A DNA stretch of 6,589 bases from Thiobacillus sp. UBA2487 (GCA_002341815.1 DDOT01000097.1:24959-31547); one strand, 5' to 3'; shown: positions 1-6,408, counted from the first letter of the stretch. The notes: generated by a model from the sequence alone, not told the origin. Numbers and translations are program-made.

Positions 1-1
1 G

Positions 2-33
2 GCGCGCGTTAATTTATGAAACGATCGGGTTAA
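2..33. repeat. Half copy of the GATCGGGTTAA dispersed repeat at the left window edge
   Basis: These 32 bases match the reverse complement of 5759-5790 at 30 positions. The differences are one in the GCGCGCG-Y stretch and one in GAAAMGATC. The match runs to the window edge, so the other arm probably lies outside. The stop codon of the UbiB-like gene (complement of 30-32) is built from the TTAA end of the repeat. A small inverted repeat, CGGGT (26-30) with ACCCG (36-40), overlaps the end of the repeat and the end of the gene. Confidence 0.8.
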
Positions 34-1694
34 TTACCCGAACGCCAAATCGACAATATAACCCACAAACTGTTCAAGAATGCCAATACAAAGCCAATAA
101 ATCCCATAAATCTCCAACCGTCCACCGTCATCACAATGGAGGAACCGATCACCAACGATGCCGTGAGGATTCCCATGGTAATCCGGTTGCTGGCACGATC
201 CAGTTGCTGACCGAAGGTATCCAGCCGTTTGAGGTCAAGGTCAATTCGTAACCGTCCGCGCCGAACCTCACGCATCAGGCGCGCAAAATCGCGTGGCAAA
301 CCGGCCACCACGTCCATCGCCTCACGAATGCTTTTTTGACCGCGTTTCAGCAAGGCTTCCGGCGTAAAGCGCGCCAGCATGACCTCCGCGACAAACGGGT
401 TTAATTGATCCGACAAACGAAAGTCCGGGTCTAACTGCTGCCCCAAGCCCTCCAACGTAATCAATGCCTTGAACAACAAGGTTAAATCAGCCGGCAACAC
501 CAGACCATTGTCGCGGATCAACGCGGCAATATCATTCAACAGCACCTCGATGCGCACATCTTTCAATTGCAGGTTATCGTAAGTAGCCAACAAATCAGCG
601 ACATCATGCGCCAACCGCGATTCGTTAATATCAACATCACCGGTCCATTCCAGCAATACCTGTAACAGGGCATCTTCATTACTGTGCACCAAAGCATCGA
701 GCAAACTCACCAACTGCTGGCGACGCATTTCAGTCAAATGCCCAACCATCCCGAAATCGATCAACCCAATCCGGTTATCCGGCAAATAAATGACATTGCC
801 CGGATGTGGATCCGCATGAAAATAGCCATGAATCAAGATCATGCGCAACATGATGTCTGCGCCGCGCTGCGCCAGTAACGTGGTGTCGAAACCCGCCGCT
901 CGCACCGCATCCAGTTGTGTGGCGGATATCCCCACCAACTCTTCCTGCACATTGATGGCCGGACTGCAATACTCCCAATACACCTGCGGAATTTTCACGG
1001 TCGTCATTTCGGCATATTGCACACGGAAACGTTCGATGTGATGGGCTTCTACCATTAAATCCAGCTCACGACGCAAGGCACGCCGAAAATAGCCAATCAT
1101 CACGACTGGTTGATAGCGCCGTGCATCGGGATATTCGTGTTCCAACAACCGGGCCATGTGTTGCAAAATACGCAGGTCAGCGTCAATTTTGCGTTCAAGT
1201 CCAGGCCGGCGCAATTTAACAATCACCGCCGTGCCATCGTGCAAGCGGGCTTTGTGCACTTGGGCGATCGATGCTGCGGCAAAAGGCACACGGTCGAACG
1301 CAGCAAACACCTCGTCAATCGGTTTACCAAAGTGTTCCACCACATCGGCCTCAACCAATTCAAATGCCACTGGCGGCACATGTGACTGCAATTTCTCCAG
1401 TTCGGCAATCCATGCCGGCGGCATCAGGTCGACACGGGTGGCCAGCAATTGGCCCAGCTTGATAAATGTCGGCCCCAACGCTTCCAACGCAAGACGAAAC
1501 CGCACCGGCGCATCGAGCGCATCCACCTCATCTGATGCCACGGTGTTCCAGCGCAACATCCGACCGGCGCGTTCCAGCATGGAACCCATCCCCAATACGC
1601 GCACAAAATCACCCCAGCCATAGCGAATCATCACGCTGGCAATTTCATGCAGTCGCGGCAAATCACGCACGACACTGAAGGTTTCCCACAACAT
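30..1694 (-). CDS. ABC1/UbiB-family atypical protein kinase-like membrane protein
   Basis: ABC1/UbiB proteins are atypical kinase/ATPase-fold proteins. UbiB itself supports ubiquinone biosynthesis at the inner membrane. Family marks, counted from the ATG at 1694: the KxGQ motif (K79-Q82), the alanine-rich loop AAAS (139-142) that replaces the usual glycine-rich loop, the nucleotide-site lysine in IVKLRRPG (K160), the catalytic HADPHPGN (293-300) and the DFG metal motif (313-315). Two hydrophobic helices close the C-terminus, as in UbiB. The length of 554 aa is close to E. coli UbiB (546). A TTG at 1703 is also in frame. ATG is preferred because the GAGGG at 1709-1705 lies 10 bases from the ATG but only 1 base from the TTG. 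The N-terminus differs from canonical UbiB and no ubiE/ubiJ neighbours are visible, so a role in quinone synthesis is only likely. The stop codon lies inside a dispersed repeat. Confidence 0.93.
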   Translation of the reverse strand: MLWETFSVVRDLPRLHEIASVMIRYGWGDFVRVLGMGSMLERAGRMLRWNTVASDEVDALDAPVRFRLALEALGPTFIKLGQLLATRVDLMPPAWIAELEKLQSHVPPVAFELVEADVVEHFGKPIDEVFAAFDRVPFAAASIAQVHKARLHDGTAVIVKLRRPGLERKIDADLRILQHMARLLEHEYPDARRYQPVVMIGYFRRALRRELDLMVEAHHIERFRVQYAEMTTVKIPQVYWEYCSPAINVQEELVGISATQLDAVRAAGFDTTLLAQRGADIMLRMILIHGYFHADPHPGNVIYLPDNRIGLIDFGMVGHLTEMRRQQLVSLLDALVHSNEDALLQVLLEWTGDVDINESRLAHDVADLLATYDNLQLKDVRIEVLLNDIAALIRDNGLVLPADLTLLFKALITLEGLGQQLDPDFRLSDQLNPFVAEVMLARFTPEALLKRGQKSIREAMDVVAGLPRDFARLMREVRRGRLRIDLDLKRLDTFGQQLDRASNRITMGILTASLVIGSSIVMTVDGWRFMGFIGFVLAFLNSLWVILSIWRSGN

Positions 1695-1727
1695 ATCGCC
1701 CAAACCCTCAACACTGGATAAGACGCC

Positions 1728-1733
1728 ATTCTA
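1728..1733 (-). promoter_or_regulatory. Candidate -10 element for the ABC1/UbiB-like gene
   Basis: The minus strand reads TAGAAT here, five of six matches to the sigma70 -10 hexamer. A transcript would start about 25 bases before the ATG at 1694. No convincing -35 hexamer lies at 16-18 bases spacing (the best is a TTATGC-like string), so this is a tentative call from spacing and the -10 alone. Confidence 0.35.
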
Positions 1734-1862
1734 CCGGATTCGCTTCTCACGGCATAATCGACACAACAACAGCCTCACTGCTCAAGACAACACCCGACAC
1801 CGCTTTCAAGCCTGCCCGAAGGCTGGGCCAAGCGCCACACCAAACGGCACCAGAATAACCCT

Positions 1863-1891
1863 TTGACTTATGGCAGAATTCAGTTTACATT
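1863..1891 (+). promoter_or_regulatory. Sigma70-type promoter of the NlpC/P60 gene
   Basis: TTGACT (1863-1868, five of six matches to the -35) is separated by exactly 17 bases from TACATT (1886-1891, four of six matches to the -10). The predicted transcript start is near 1898. This gives a 5' leader of about 22 bases to the ATG at 1921, and would leave an in-frame TTG at 1900 almost leaderless. The promoter therefore also supports the ATG as the real start. Confidence 0.6.
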
Positions 1892-1920
1892 AGACTGCGT
1901 TGCCACTGGATAGCCACTTT

Positions 1921-2541
1921 ATGATCAGGCCGTTCTCTCATTTTATCATTGCATTGTGCCTGCTTTTTCAAGGCGTTGCGGCCTGTGCGGATGACACCAC
2001 TCCGCCAGCCGGCACCACCGCATCAACAACAACCAACGTATCAACCGCCCCTACCCGCGCCGAGTTAACGTTATTCGCATTGGGATTAATCGGTTCCGTG
2101 TATCGTCCAGGCGGCGATACGCCACAACGCGGCATGGATTGCAGCGGCTTCGTGCGCTATGTGTACCAGCAAGTGGCCGGGCTTAAACTGCCACACAATG
2201 CTGCTGCTATGAGCAAGGTCAGTGATGTTATCAACAAAGCCGATCTCAAACCCGGTGATCTGGTGTTTTTCAACACGGTAAAAAAAGCCATTTCTCACGT
2301 TGGCATTTATCTGGGCAACAATCAATTCATTCACGCATCCAGCTCCACTTCCGGCGCGGTGATGGTATCCAATCTAAACGATTCGTACTGGCAAAAACAT
2401 TTTGATGGCGCACGTCGTCTGTTGCATGGGCTGAATAACAACAACGCACCCACCACAGAAAATGCCGGCGTCAATCTGAGTGAGTCCACGTCAAATGATG
2501 ACCCGATTGCCAATCTGATCCACCAAACCACCCGTCATTGA
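1921..2541 (+). CDS. NlpC/P60-family (C40) cell-wall peptidase, probable lipoprotein
   Basis: NlpC/P60 enzymes are cysteine endopeptidases that cut peptidoglycan stem peptides or cross-links, as Spr/MepS does in E. coli. From the ATG the protein has 206 aa. It begins with a signal peptide (hydrophobic core about 8-20) ending in the lipobox VAAC, with C22 as the possible lipid-bearing cysteine. The next residue is Ala, which would fit the outer membrane. Signal peptidase I cleavage after ACA is an alternative. A Thr/Ala-rich linker follows, then the catalytic domain (about 45-172) with the nucleophile C74 in DCSGFV, H126 in SHVGIYLG and H138 in FIHASS. The tail is Asn/Thr-rich and low in complexity. 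The Shine-Dalgarno is weak (GGA about 10 bases upstream). An in-frame TTG at 1900 would add seven polar residues before the signal peptide and sits next to the predicted transcript start, so it was not used. Confidence 0.93.
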   Translation: MIRPFSHFIIALCLLFQGVAACADDTTPPAGTTASTTTNVSTAPTRAELTLFALGLIGSVYRPGGDTPQRGMDCSGFVRYVYQQVAGLKLPHNAAAMSKVSDVINKADLKPGDLVFFNTVKKAISHVGIYLGNNQFIHASSSTSGAVMVSNLNDSYWQKHFDGARRLLHGLNNNNAPTTENAGVNLSESTSNDDPIANLIHQTTRH

Positions 2542-2585
2542 ACTGAATAACCTCAAAAATTGCCGTTCCGTAACGATTTGTTACA

Positions 2586-2605
2586 GCTGTCCGGTAACGG
2601 ACAGC
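2586..2605 (+). other. Perfect 8-bp hairpin with GUAA (GNRA) tetraloop between the NlpC gene and prfC
   Basis: GCTGTCCG (2586-2593) and CGGACAGC (2598-2605) are exact reverse complements around the loop GTAA. In RNA this is an 8-bp stem capped by a GNRA-class tetraloop. No T-run follows, so it is not a classical intrinsic terminator. It sits 44 bases after the peptidase stop codon and just before the prfC -10 element. It may stabilise the 3' end of the upstream transcript, or act as a DNA operator overlapping the prfC -35 region. Confidence 0.55.
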
Positions 2606-2612
2606 AGCAGAC

Positions 2613-2621
2613 TGTTATAAT
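2613..2621 (+). promoter_or_regulatory. Extended -10 promoter of prfC
   Basis: The string TGTTATAAT contains the consensus -10 hexamer TATAAT (2616-2621) preceded by the TGn extension. The region 17 bases upstream (GGTAAC) is a poor -35 and lies inside the hairpin, which is typical of extended -10 promoters that do not need a -35. The predicted transcript start is near 2628, about 23 bases before the prfC ATG. Confidence 0.65.
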
Positions 2622-2650
2622 CGCGCTGTTACGATTGATAATTGCAAGTC

Positions 2651-4222
2651 ATGTCCCTGTCTGACGAAATTCAACGCCGGCGTACATTCGCCATCATTTC
2701 CCACCCCGACGCCGGCAAAACCACGTTAACTGAAAAGTTGCTGTGGTACGGTGGCGCTATTCAGGTCGCTGGCGAGGTGCGCGCGCGCAAAGCCAGTCGA
2801 CATGCCACGTCCGACTGGATGGAACTGGAAAAACAACGCGGCATTTCGGTCACGTCGTCGGTTATGCAGTTTCCCTATCGCAGCCACATTATCAATTTGC
2901 TGGACACCCCTGGACACGAAGATTTTTCGGAAGATACGTATCGCACGCTCACTGCGGTAGATTCGGCGGTCATGGTGATCGATTCGGTCAACGGGGTGGA
3001 AGCGCAAACCATCAAGTTGTTGCATGTCTGTCGCATGCGGGATACGCCCATCATCACCTTCATCAACAAACTTGACCGCGAAGGTCGATCGCCGGTCGAA
3101 TTGCTGGATGAAATTGAATCGGTACTTGGCATGCAGTGCGCTCCCATGACGTGGCCGATAGGTATGGGGAAACGCTTTCGCGGCATTTACCACTTATACG
3201 ATGACGCCGTGATGGTATTTGATCCGCAAGCCGAAAAAGGCACCGCCGGTATTATCAACGGGTTGGACAATCCACAACTGGATAGCTTGCTCGGTGAGCA
3301 AGCCGATGAATTGCGACTGGAAATCGAACTGATTCGCGGCGCTTCCCACCAATTTTCTGCGGCAGATTATTTGGCCGGCAAACAGACGCCGGTGTTGTTC
3401 GGCTCGGCCGTCAATAATTTTGGCGTTCAAATGATGCTGGACGCCTTGGTCGAACTGTCACCCGGACCGGGCATGCGTCAAACAGAAAGCCGGATTGTTG
3501 AGCCGGAAGAAGAAAAATTCAGCGGTTTTGTGTTTAAAATCCAGGCCAACATGGACCCTAAACACCGTGACCGCATTGCATTTTTGCGGGTATGCTCCGG
3601 CAGGTTTGACCGGGGGATGAAAATTCGCCAAGTCTCTACCGGCAAAACCCTGGCTGTCAACAACGCCATCACGTTCATGGCACAAGATCGCAACACTACC
3701 GATGAAGCATTTGCGGGTGACATTATCGGTATTCCCAACCACGGAACCATCCGGCTGGGCGATACGTTTACCGAAAACGAAACCCTCAAATTCACCGGCA
3801 TTCCGTCATTTGCACCCGAGTTCTTTCGCAAAGCCCGTATTAAGAATCCATTGAAAATAAAACAACTGCAAAAAGGTCTTCAGCAATTGGCTGAAGAAGG
3901 TGCTACCCAACTGTTTCGCCCGATCATGACCAACGACCTGATTCTCGGCGCGGTAGGCACCCTGCAGTTTGAAGTGGTTGCCCATCGACTGGAACACGAA
4001 TACGGCGTAGAGGTCATTTTCGACAACTGCGAATATGCCACCGCCCGTTGGCTTAAAGGGCCGGACAGCGCACTCAAACAAATCGCCGACAAACATGGCT
4101 TTAATGTCGCCATCGATGGCAGCGGATTGCAGGTTTATCTGGCCCCCAACCGGGTAAACCTTGAAATGACCCGTGAGCGGTTTCCTGATCTGCAATTCCT
4201 GGAAACCCGCGAAATTTTGTGA
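2651..4222 (+). CDS. prfC: Peptide chain release factor 3 (RF3)
   Basis: RF3 is a cytosolic translational GTPase that removes RF1 or RF2 from the ribosome after peptide release. From the ATG at 2651 the protein has 523 aa (E. coli RF3 has 529). Visible GTPase motifs are the P-loop HPDAGKTT (18-25), the switch I region RGISVTSS (64-71), DTPGHEDF (85-92), NKLD (139-142) and the SAVNNFG motif (252-258). The elongation-factor-like domain II and the RF3 C-terminal domain follow without interruption. An in-frame TTG at 2642 would add only three residues. The ATG gives [15 protein letters not shown], which matches the usual RF3 N-terminus, so it was chosen. The Shine-Dalgarno is weak. The next gene starts three bases after the stop, so the two form an operon. 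Confidence 0.97.
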   Translation: MSLSDEIQRRRTFAIISHPDAGKTTLTEKLLWYGGAIQVAGEVRARKASRHATSDWMELEKQRGISVTSSVMQFPYRSHIINLLDTPGHEDFSEDTYRTLTAVDSAVMVIDSVNGVEAQTIKLLHVCRMRDTPIITFINKLDREGRSPVELLDEIESVLGMQCAPMTWPIGMGKRFRGIYHLYDDAVMVFDPQAEKGTAGIINGLDNPQLDSLLGEQADELRLEIELIRGASHQFSAADYLAGKQTPVLFGSAVNNFGVQMMLDALVELSPGPGMRQTESRIVEPEEEKFSGFVFKIQANMDPKHRDRIAFLRVCSGRFDRGMKIRQVSTGKTLAVNNAITFMAQDRNTTDEAFAGDIIGIPNHGTIRLGDTFTENETLKFTGIPSFAPEFFRKARIKNPLKIKQLQKGLQQLAEEGATQLFRPIMTNDLILGAVGTLQFEVVAHRLEHEYGVEVIFDNCEYATARWLKGPDSALKQIADKHGFNVAIDGSGLQVYLAPNRVNLEMTRERFPDLQFLETREIL

Positions 4223-4225
4223 CGC

Positions 4226-5167
4226 ATGAGCTGGCTCAAGCCTACCCGCCCACTCGCCCCGTTTCCGGAAGACTACCCGGAACTGCGGGCCATATTGCCC
4301 AAACCGGCCGGTGATATCGAACTCCGCATCAGCAACACCTTTTTTATTACCATTCTGCTGTCATTATTGCTGCACCTGTTGGTGCTGCTTTGGGCCCACA
4401 TTGACATCAAACCCGTAAAACCCATGGCCAACCCGGGCGTTCAATCGCCTCTGGACGTCAGCATCAACCCCGGCGTGCCATTGGTCAACCCGACCCCACA
4501 GCACACCAGCACCCCACCGATTCCACAACCGGTCGAGCCCACCCCGCGCAAAACCGTGCAGCGCGCCCCCCATCCAACCACACACCCGGTTATGACCACG
4601 CGACAAGCATCTCCGGTGCACATGCCGCCACCTGCCCCACCGGTACCCCCACAAGCCACCGACATGGCCAGCTATGTCAAAATGATGCGTGAACGCAATC
4701 ACACCAACCAGCTCGACGAACCGACCGGTGGACAACCGGAAGGTCAAACCACCGATGCAAAATCCGATGCCATTCAGCGCAATCTGAACTCGATGGGCGG
4801 CGGTGGTATATTCCAGATTACCCGATTGGATTCGGACAGCGCCGCCTTTATCTTCCGCGGCTGGGGCGGCGCAACATGGTCCAGCCCGCTCAATCAACGG
4901 TATTACGTGCATGCGGACGACAATACCGATATTCAACACGCCTTGGTACGCAAAATGATCGCCATCATCCGTGAAAAACACAACGGAAATTTTGAGTGGT
5001 ATTCACAACGTCTGGGACCAACAATTACCAAATCGGCTCGTCCTGAAGACAACGCTGAACTAGAAAACTTCCTGATCAAAGAATTTTTCTACGACTATCC
5101 GCAGACCAATCCAAACGCACCGCATGCGCCCAATGCCGAGCCGCCCGATCATCACCGCCGGTTTTAA
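4226..5167 (+). CDS. TonB/TolA-like single-helix envelope protein with an unrecognised C-terminal domain
   Basis: The 313-aa protein has a cytoplasmic N-terminus (1-36) and one membrane helix (about 37-56). A proline-rich arm follows (about 62-145, with repeated Pro-Thr, Pro-His and Pro-Pro stretches), then a linker and a compact C-terminal domain (about 190-292) after a Met-Gly4 stretch. The helix contains LLSLLLH, with S46 and H50 spaced as in the SxxxH motif of TonB and TolA, which contacts ExbB/ExbD or TolQ/TolR. This suggests an energy-transducing anchor. The C-terminal domain does not show the TonB YP...G pattern, and I cannot assign it to a family. It holds RGWGG, RYYVHAD and a helix-like stretch from about 236 to 252. 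The start lies three bases after prfC, with no clear Shine-Dalgarno, so coupled translation is likely. No exbB/exbD or tolQ/tolR is in the window. The stop codon overlaps a dispersed repeat arm. Confidence 0.85.
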   Translation: MSWLKPTRPLAPFPEDYPELRAILPKPAGDIELRISNTFFITILLSLLLHLLVLLWAHIDIKPVKPMANPGVQSPLDVSINPGVPLVNPTPQHTSTPPIPQPVEPTPRKTVQRAPHPTTHPVMTTRQASPVHMPPPAPPVPPQATDMASYVKMMRERNHTNQLDEPTGGQPEGQTTDAKSDAIQRNLNSMGGGGIFQITRLDSDSAAFIFRGWGGATWSSPLNQRYYVHADDNTDIQHALVRKMIAIIREKHNGNFEWYSQRLGPTITKSARPEDNAELENFLIKEFFYDYPQTNPNAPHAPNAEPPDHHRRF

Positions 5168-5180
5168 AAGATCGGGTTAA
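5166..5180 (+). repeat. Single arm of the GATCGGGTTAA dispersed repeat
   Basis: AAAAGATCGGGTTAA is identical to 15 bases of the right arm of the complete element at 5759-5826. It is the exact reverse complement of 5759-5773. Its first two bases belong to the TAA stop codon of the TonB-like gene. No partner arm lies within 70 bases, so this is a solo arm or the remnant of a longer element. Confidence 0.7.
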
Positions 5181-5236
5181 CAACCAGCATTGCGCCACCC
5201 AACCATTGGCATCAATTCAACAGATCTTGCTGTAAA

Positions 5237-5250
5237 TTGATCCAGATCAA
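5237..5250 (+). promoter_or_regulatory. FNR/ANR/DNR-type operator upstream of the small oxidase-like gene
   Basis: TTGATCCAGATCAA is a perfect match to the palindromic FNR consensus TTGAT-N4-ATCAA. FNR/ANR sense oxygen loss and DNR-type relatives sense nitric oxide. The centre is at 5243.5. A class II promoter (activator at about -41.5) would start transcription near 5285, and a -10-like TACCAT lies at 5274-5279, in the right place. No good -35 is needed or seen. The site therefore predicts activation of the gene at 5309 when oxygen is low or NO is present. Confidence 0.8.
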
Positions 5251-5273
5251 GGTTGATATCGCCCCATCGTTTG

Positions 5274-5279
5274 TACCAT
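5274..5279 (+). promoter_or_regulatory. Candidate -10 element of the FNR-dependent promoter
   Basis: TACCAT matches the -10 consensus at four of six positions. It lies 30-35 bases from the centre of the FNR-type box, as expected for a class II FNR promoter starting at about 5285. The call rests mainly on this spacing. Confidence 0.5.
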
Positions 5280-5308
5280 GACAGCATCGAAACACTTGGA
5301 GTGATGTC

Positions 5309-5704
5309 ATGCACAAACGAAACCGGTGGTTCATTACCTCAGGCTTGCTGTATGGTTTATTGGGCGGCGTGGTCGCATTAAGCATTTTAATCTCCCCCGG
5401 ATCCATTCCCGGCGATGCGCCACGCATTCATGGACACATCATGCTATTGGGCTTTATTCTCATGATGATTTATGGCATCGCCTTGCATGTGTTGCCCAGA
5501 TTTTCCGGTAAGACCCTGTATTCAGAGCGCATGGCCACGTGGCAATTCTACATCGCCAATGCGGGATTACCCGTGATGATTGCCGGTTGGCTAACCCAGT
5601 TAAACCCCTTGGTTTTGTTTGGCGGTGCGTTATCGTTTATCGGCATGATGCTGTTTACCCTCAACATCATTCTCACCGTTCAACCCAAAGGGCCGTGGCA
5701 ATAA
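5309..5704 (+). CDS. Small four-helix membrane protein resembling a fragment of haem-copper oxidase subunit I (CcoN/NnrS-like)
   Basis: The 131-aa protein has about four membrane helices (roughly 8-28, 42-63, 78-97 and 100-122). Helix 2 reads HGHIMLLGF and continues to ALHVLPRF, with H41, H43 and H60. This His-x-His, Gly, then His-x-x-Pro-Arg-Phe pattern resembles the haem-ligand helix of cbb3-type oxidase subunit I and related NnrS-like proteins. A complete subunit I has about 12 helices, so this is not an oxidase core. It could be a haem-binding accessory, sensor or assembly protein. The start is well supported: GGAG at 5298-5301 lies 7 bases before the ATG. A perfect FNR-type box upstream implies use under low oxygen or NO. 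The gene is intact and not obviously a truncated pseudogene: it has its own promoter and Shine-Dalgarno and a natural stop after the fourth helix. The exact function is unknown. Confidence 0.82.
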   Translation: MHKRNRWFITSGLLYGLLGGVVALSILISPGSIPGDAPRIHGHIMLLGFILMMIYGIALHVLPRFSGKTLYSERMATWQFYIANAGLPVMIAGWLTQLNPLVLFGGALSFIGMMLFTLNIILTVQPKGPWQ

Positions 5705-5716
5705 CCGTGACGCAGT

Positions 5717-5725
5717 CCCCCCCCC
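5717..5725 (+). repeat. Run of nine C
   Basis: A homopolymer of nine C lies 13 bases after the stop codon of the small membrane protein. It is intergenic, so slippage would not change a reading frame. It could alter spacing, or be a sequencing-error hotspot. Confidence 0.8.
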
Positions 5726-5758
5726 TTTCCGAGCGTGTAGTGATTGATTAGCGCTGCC

Positions 5759-5826
5759 TTAACCCGATCTTTTCATAAATTAGCGCGCGCATGTCATCAC
5801 GCGAATTCACGAAAAGATCGGGTTAA
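5759..5826. repeat. Complete 68-base inverted-repeat element (REP- or MITE-like)
   Basis: TTAACCCGATCTTTTC (5759-5774) and GAAAAGATCGGGTTAA (5811-5826) are perfect 16-base reverse complements. The stem continues imperfectly inward: AATT (5778-5781, allowing the preceding A) faces AATT (5804-5807), and CGCG (5784-5787) faces CGCG (5800-5803) across a two-base bulge. That leaves a loop of about 12 bases. The left half recurs in reverse orientation at 2-33 with 30 of 32 identical bases, and one arm recurs at 5166-5180. Both ends are TTAA. The element ends 33 bases before the GcvH-like start codon. If transcribed it would form a long hairpin in the leader, which could terminate or stabilise RNA. 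Confidence 0.85.
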
Positions 5827-5859
5827 CGCAATGATATCGTTAAAAAACAGGAGAGCATC

Positions 5860-6306
5860 ATGGCAGAGTTCAGAGGTTGCGAATTACCGGAAGATTTATA
5901 CTATGATCTTGATTATGTTTGGGTACGGCCTGAAGAAAATGGCCTGTTCGTCATTGGATTGACCGATCCGGCGCAAACCATGGCCGGAAAAGTACAATAT
6001 GTCTGGATCAAAGAACCGGGAACATGGCGGGCACACAAAAAACCGCTGGCGCGCATCGAATCCGGCAAATGGGCTGGCGGCATTCCCGCTCCGTTTCCCG
6101 GCACCATCATCGCTCGCAATGACGTGGTATTGGCCAACCCCAATCTGATCAACATTGATCCTTACCATGACGCATGGCTGGTGCAATTTCGTCCTGATAA
6201 CCCTGAAAGCGCGTTAAAGGAACTATGGACGGGATCGTCCGCGCAAAAAGCACTGGAAGCATGGATCACCCGTTACGACGTGCAATGCATGCGCTGTCAA
6301 GATTAA
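5860..6306 (+). CDS. GcvH-like lipoate-binding protein, LbpA type
   Basis: GcvH-fold proteins carry lipoate on a lysine at a beta-hairpin tip. Glycine-cleavage H protein passes aminomethyl groups. LbpA-type relatives serve the heterodisulfide-reductase-like (sHdr) sulfur-oxidation system in the cytoplasm. The 148-aa sequence shows the N-terminal RGCELPEDLYY (5-15), TDPAQTMAGK (35-44), the lipoyl site ESGK with K70, a PAPFPG turn (76-81) and NPNLIN-DPY (93-102). ESGKW in place of ESVKA, together with RGC..PEDLYY, is more like LbpA-type or Aquifex-type GcvH paralogues than housekeeping GcvH, and no gcvT or gcvP is adjacent. The C-terminus ends in a CMRC motif (C143, C146), a possible redox or metal pair. 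AGGAG at 5849-5853 lies 6 bases before the ATG. A thioredoxin-like gene follows. The family is certain; the sulfur role is inference until the downstream genes are seen. Confidence 0.88.
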   Translation: MAEFRGCELPEDLYYDLDYVWVRPEENGLFVIGLTDPAQTMAGKVQYVWIKEPGTWRAHKKPLARIESGKWAGGIPAPFPGTIIARNDVVLANPNLINIDPYHDAWLVQFRPDNPESALKELWTGSSAQKALEAWITRYDVQCMRCQD

Positions 6307-6317
6307 TCCGGGTGAAC

Positions 6318-6348
6318 AGGTGCTCGGCGCGAAATTCGGCACTTTTTT
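6318..6348 (+). terminator. Weak candidate terminator after the GcvH-like gene
   Basis: AGGTGC (6318-6323) can pair with GCACTT (6339-6344, including one G-U pair), directly followed by the rest of a run of six T (6343-6348). The loop is long (15 bases) and the stem short, so termination would be inefficient. It may only reduce read-through into the next gene. Confidence 0.25.
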
Positions 6349-6408
6349 CCTGATCAAGCGCTGATAAATGACGCCACAAGTCGTGTTGCAGATCAAAAAG
6401 GAAATAAG

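Noticed and set aside
1156..1623. 155-residue plus-strand open frame opposite the UbiB-like gene
   Set aside because: Entirely antisense to a clearly conserved kinase-like gene, with Ser/Arg/Asn-rich translation and no recognisable domain.
1900..1920. TTG start for the NlpC/P60 gene
   Set aside because: It falls about two bases after the predicted transcript start and would put polar residues before the signal peptide. The ATG at 1921 fits better.
2586..2605. Hairpin as an intrinsic terminator of the NlpC/P60 gene
   Set aside because: The stem is perfect but is followed by AGCAGACTG, not a T-run.
2726..3193. 155-residue minus-strand open frame opposite prfC
   Set aside because: Shadow of the conserved GTPase domain on the opposite strand. 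No start signals.
4364..4981. 205-residue minus-strand open frame opposite the TonB-like gene
   Set aside because: Gly/His/Trp-rich, low-complexity composition caused by the proline-rich codons on the other strand. No Shine-Dalgarno or family resemblance.
5309..5704. Truncated pseudogene of a full oxidase subunit I
   Set aside because: The gene has its own operator, -10, Shine-Dalgarno and natural stop after four helices, and no further subunit I sequence follows in any frame.
5717..5725. C9 tract as a phase-variation switch
   Set aside because: It lies between genes after a stop codon and not between promoter elements that I can identify.
5744..5962. 72-residue plus-strand open frame running through the palindrome into the GcvH-like gene
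   Set aside because: It overlaps the well-supported GcvH-like start in another frame and crosses the repeat. No ribosome binding site fits its start.
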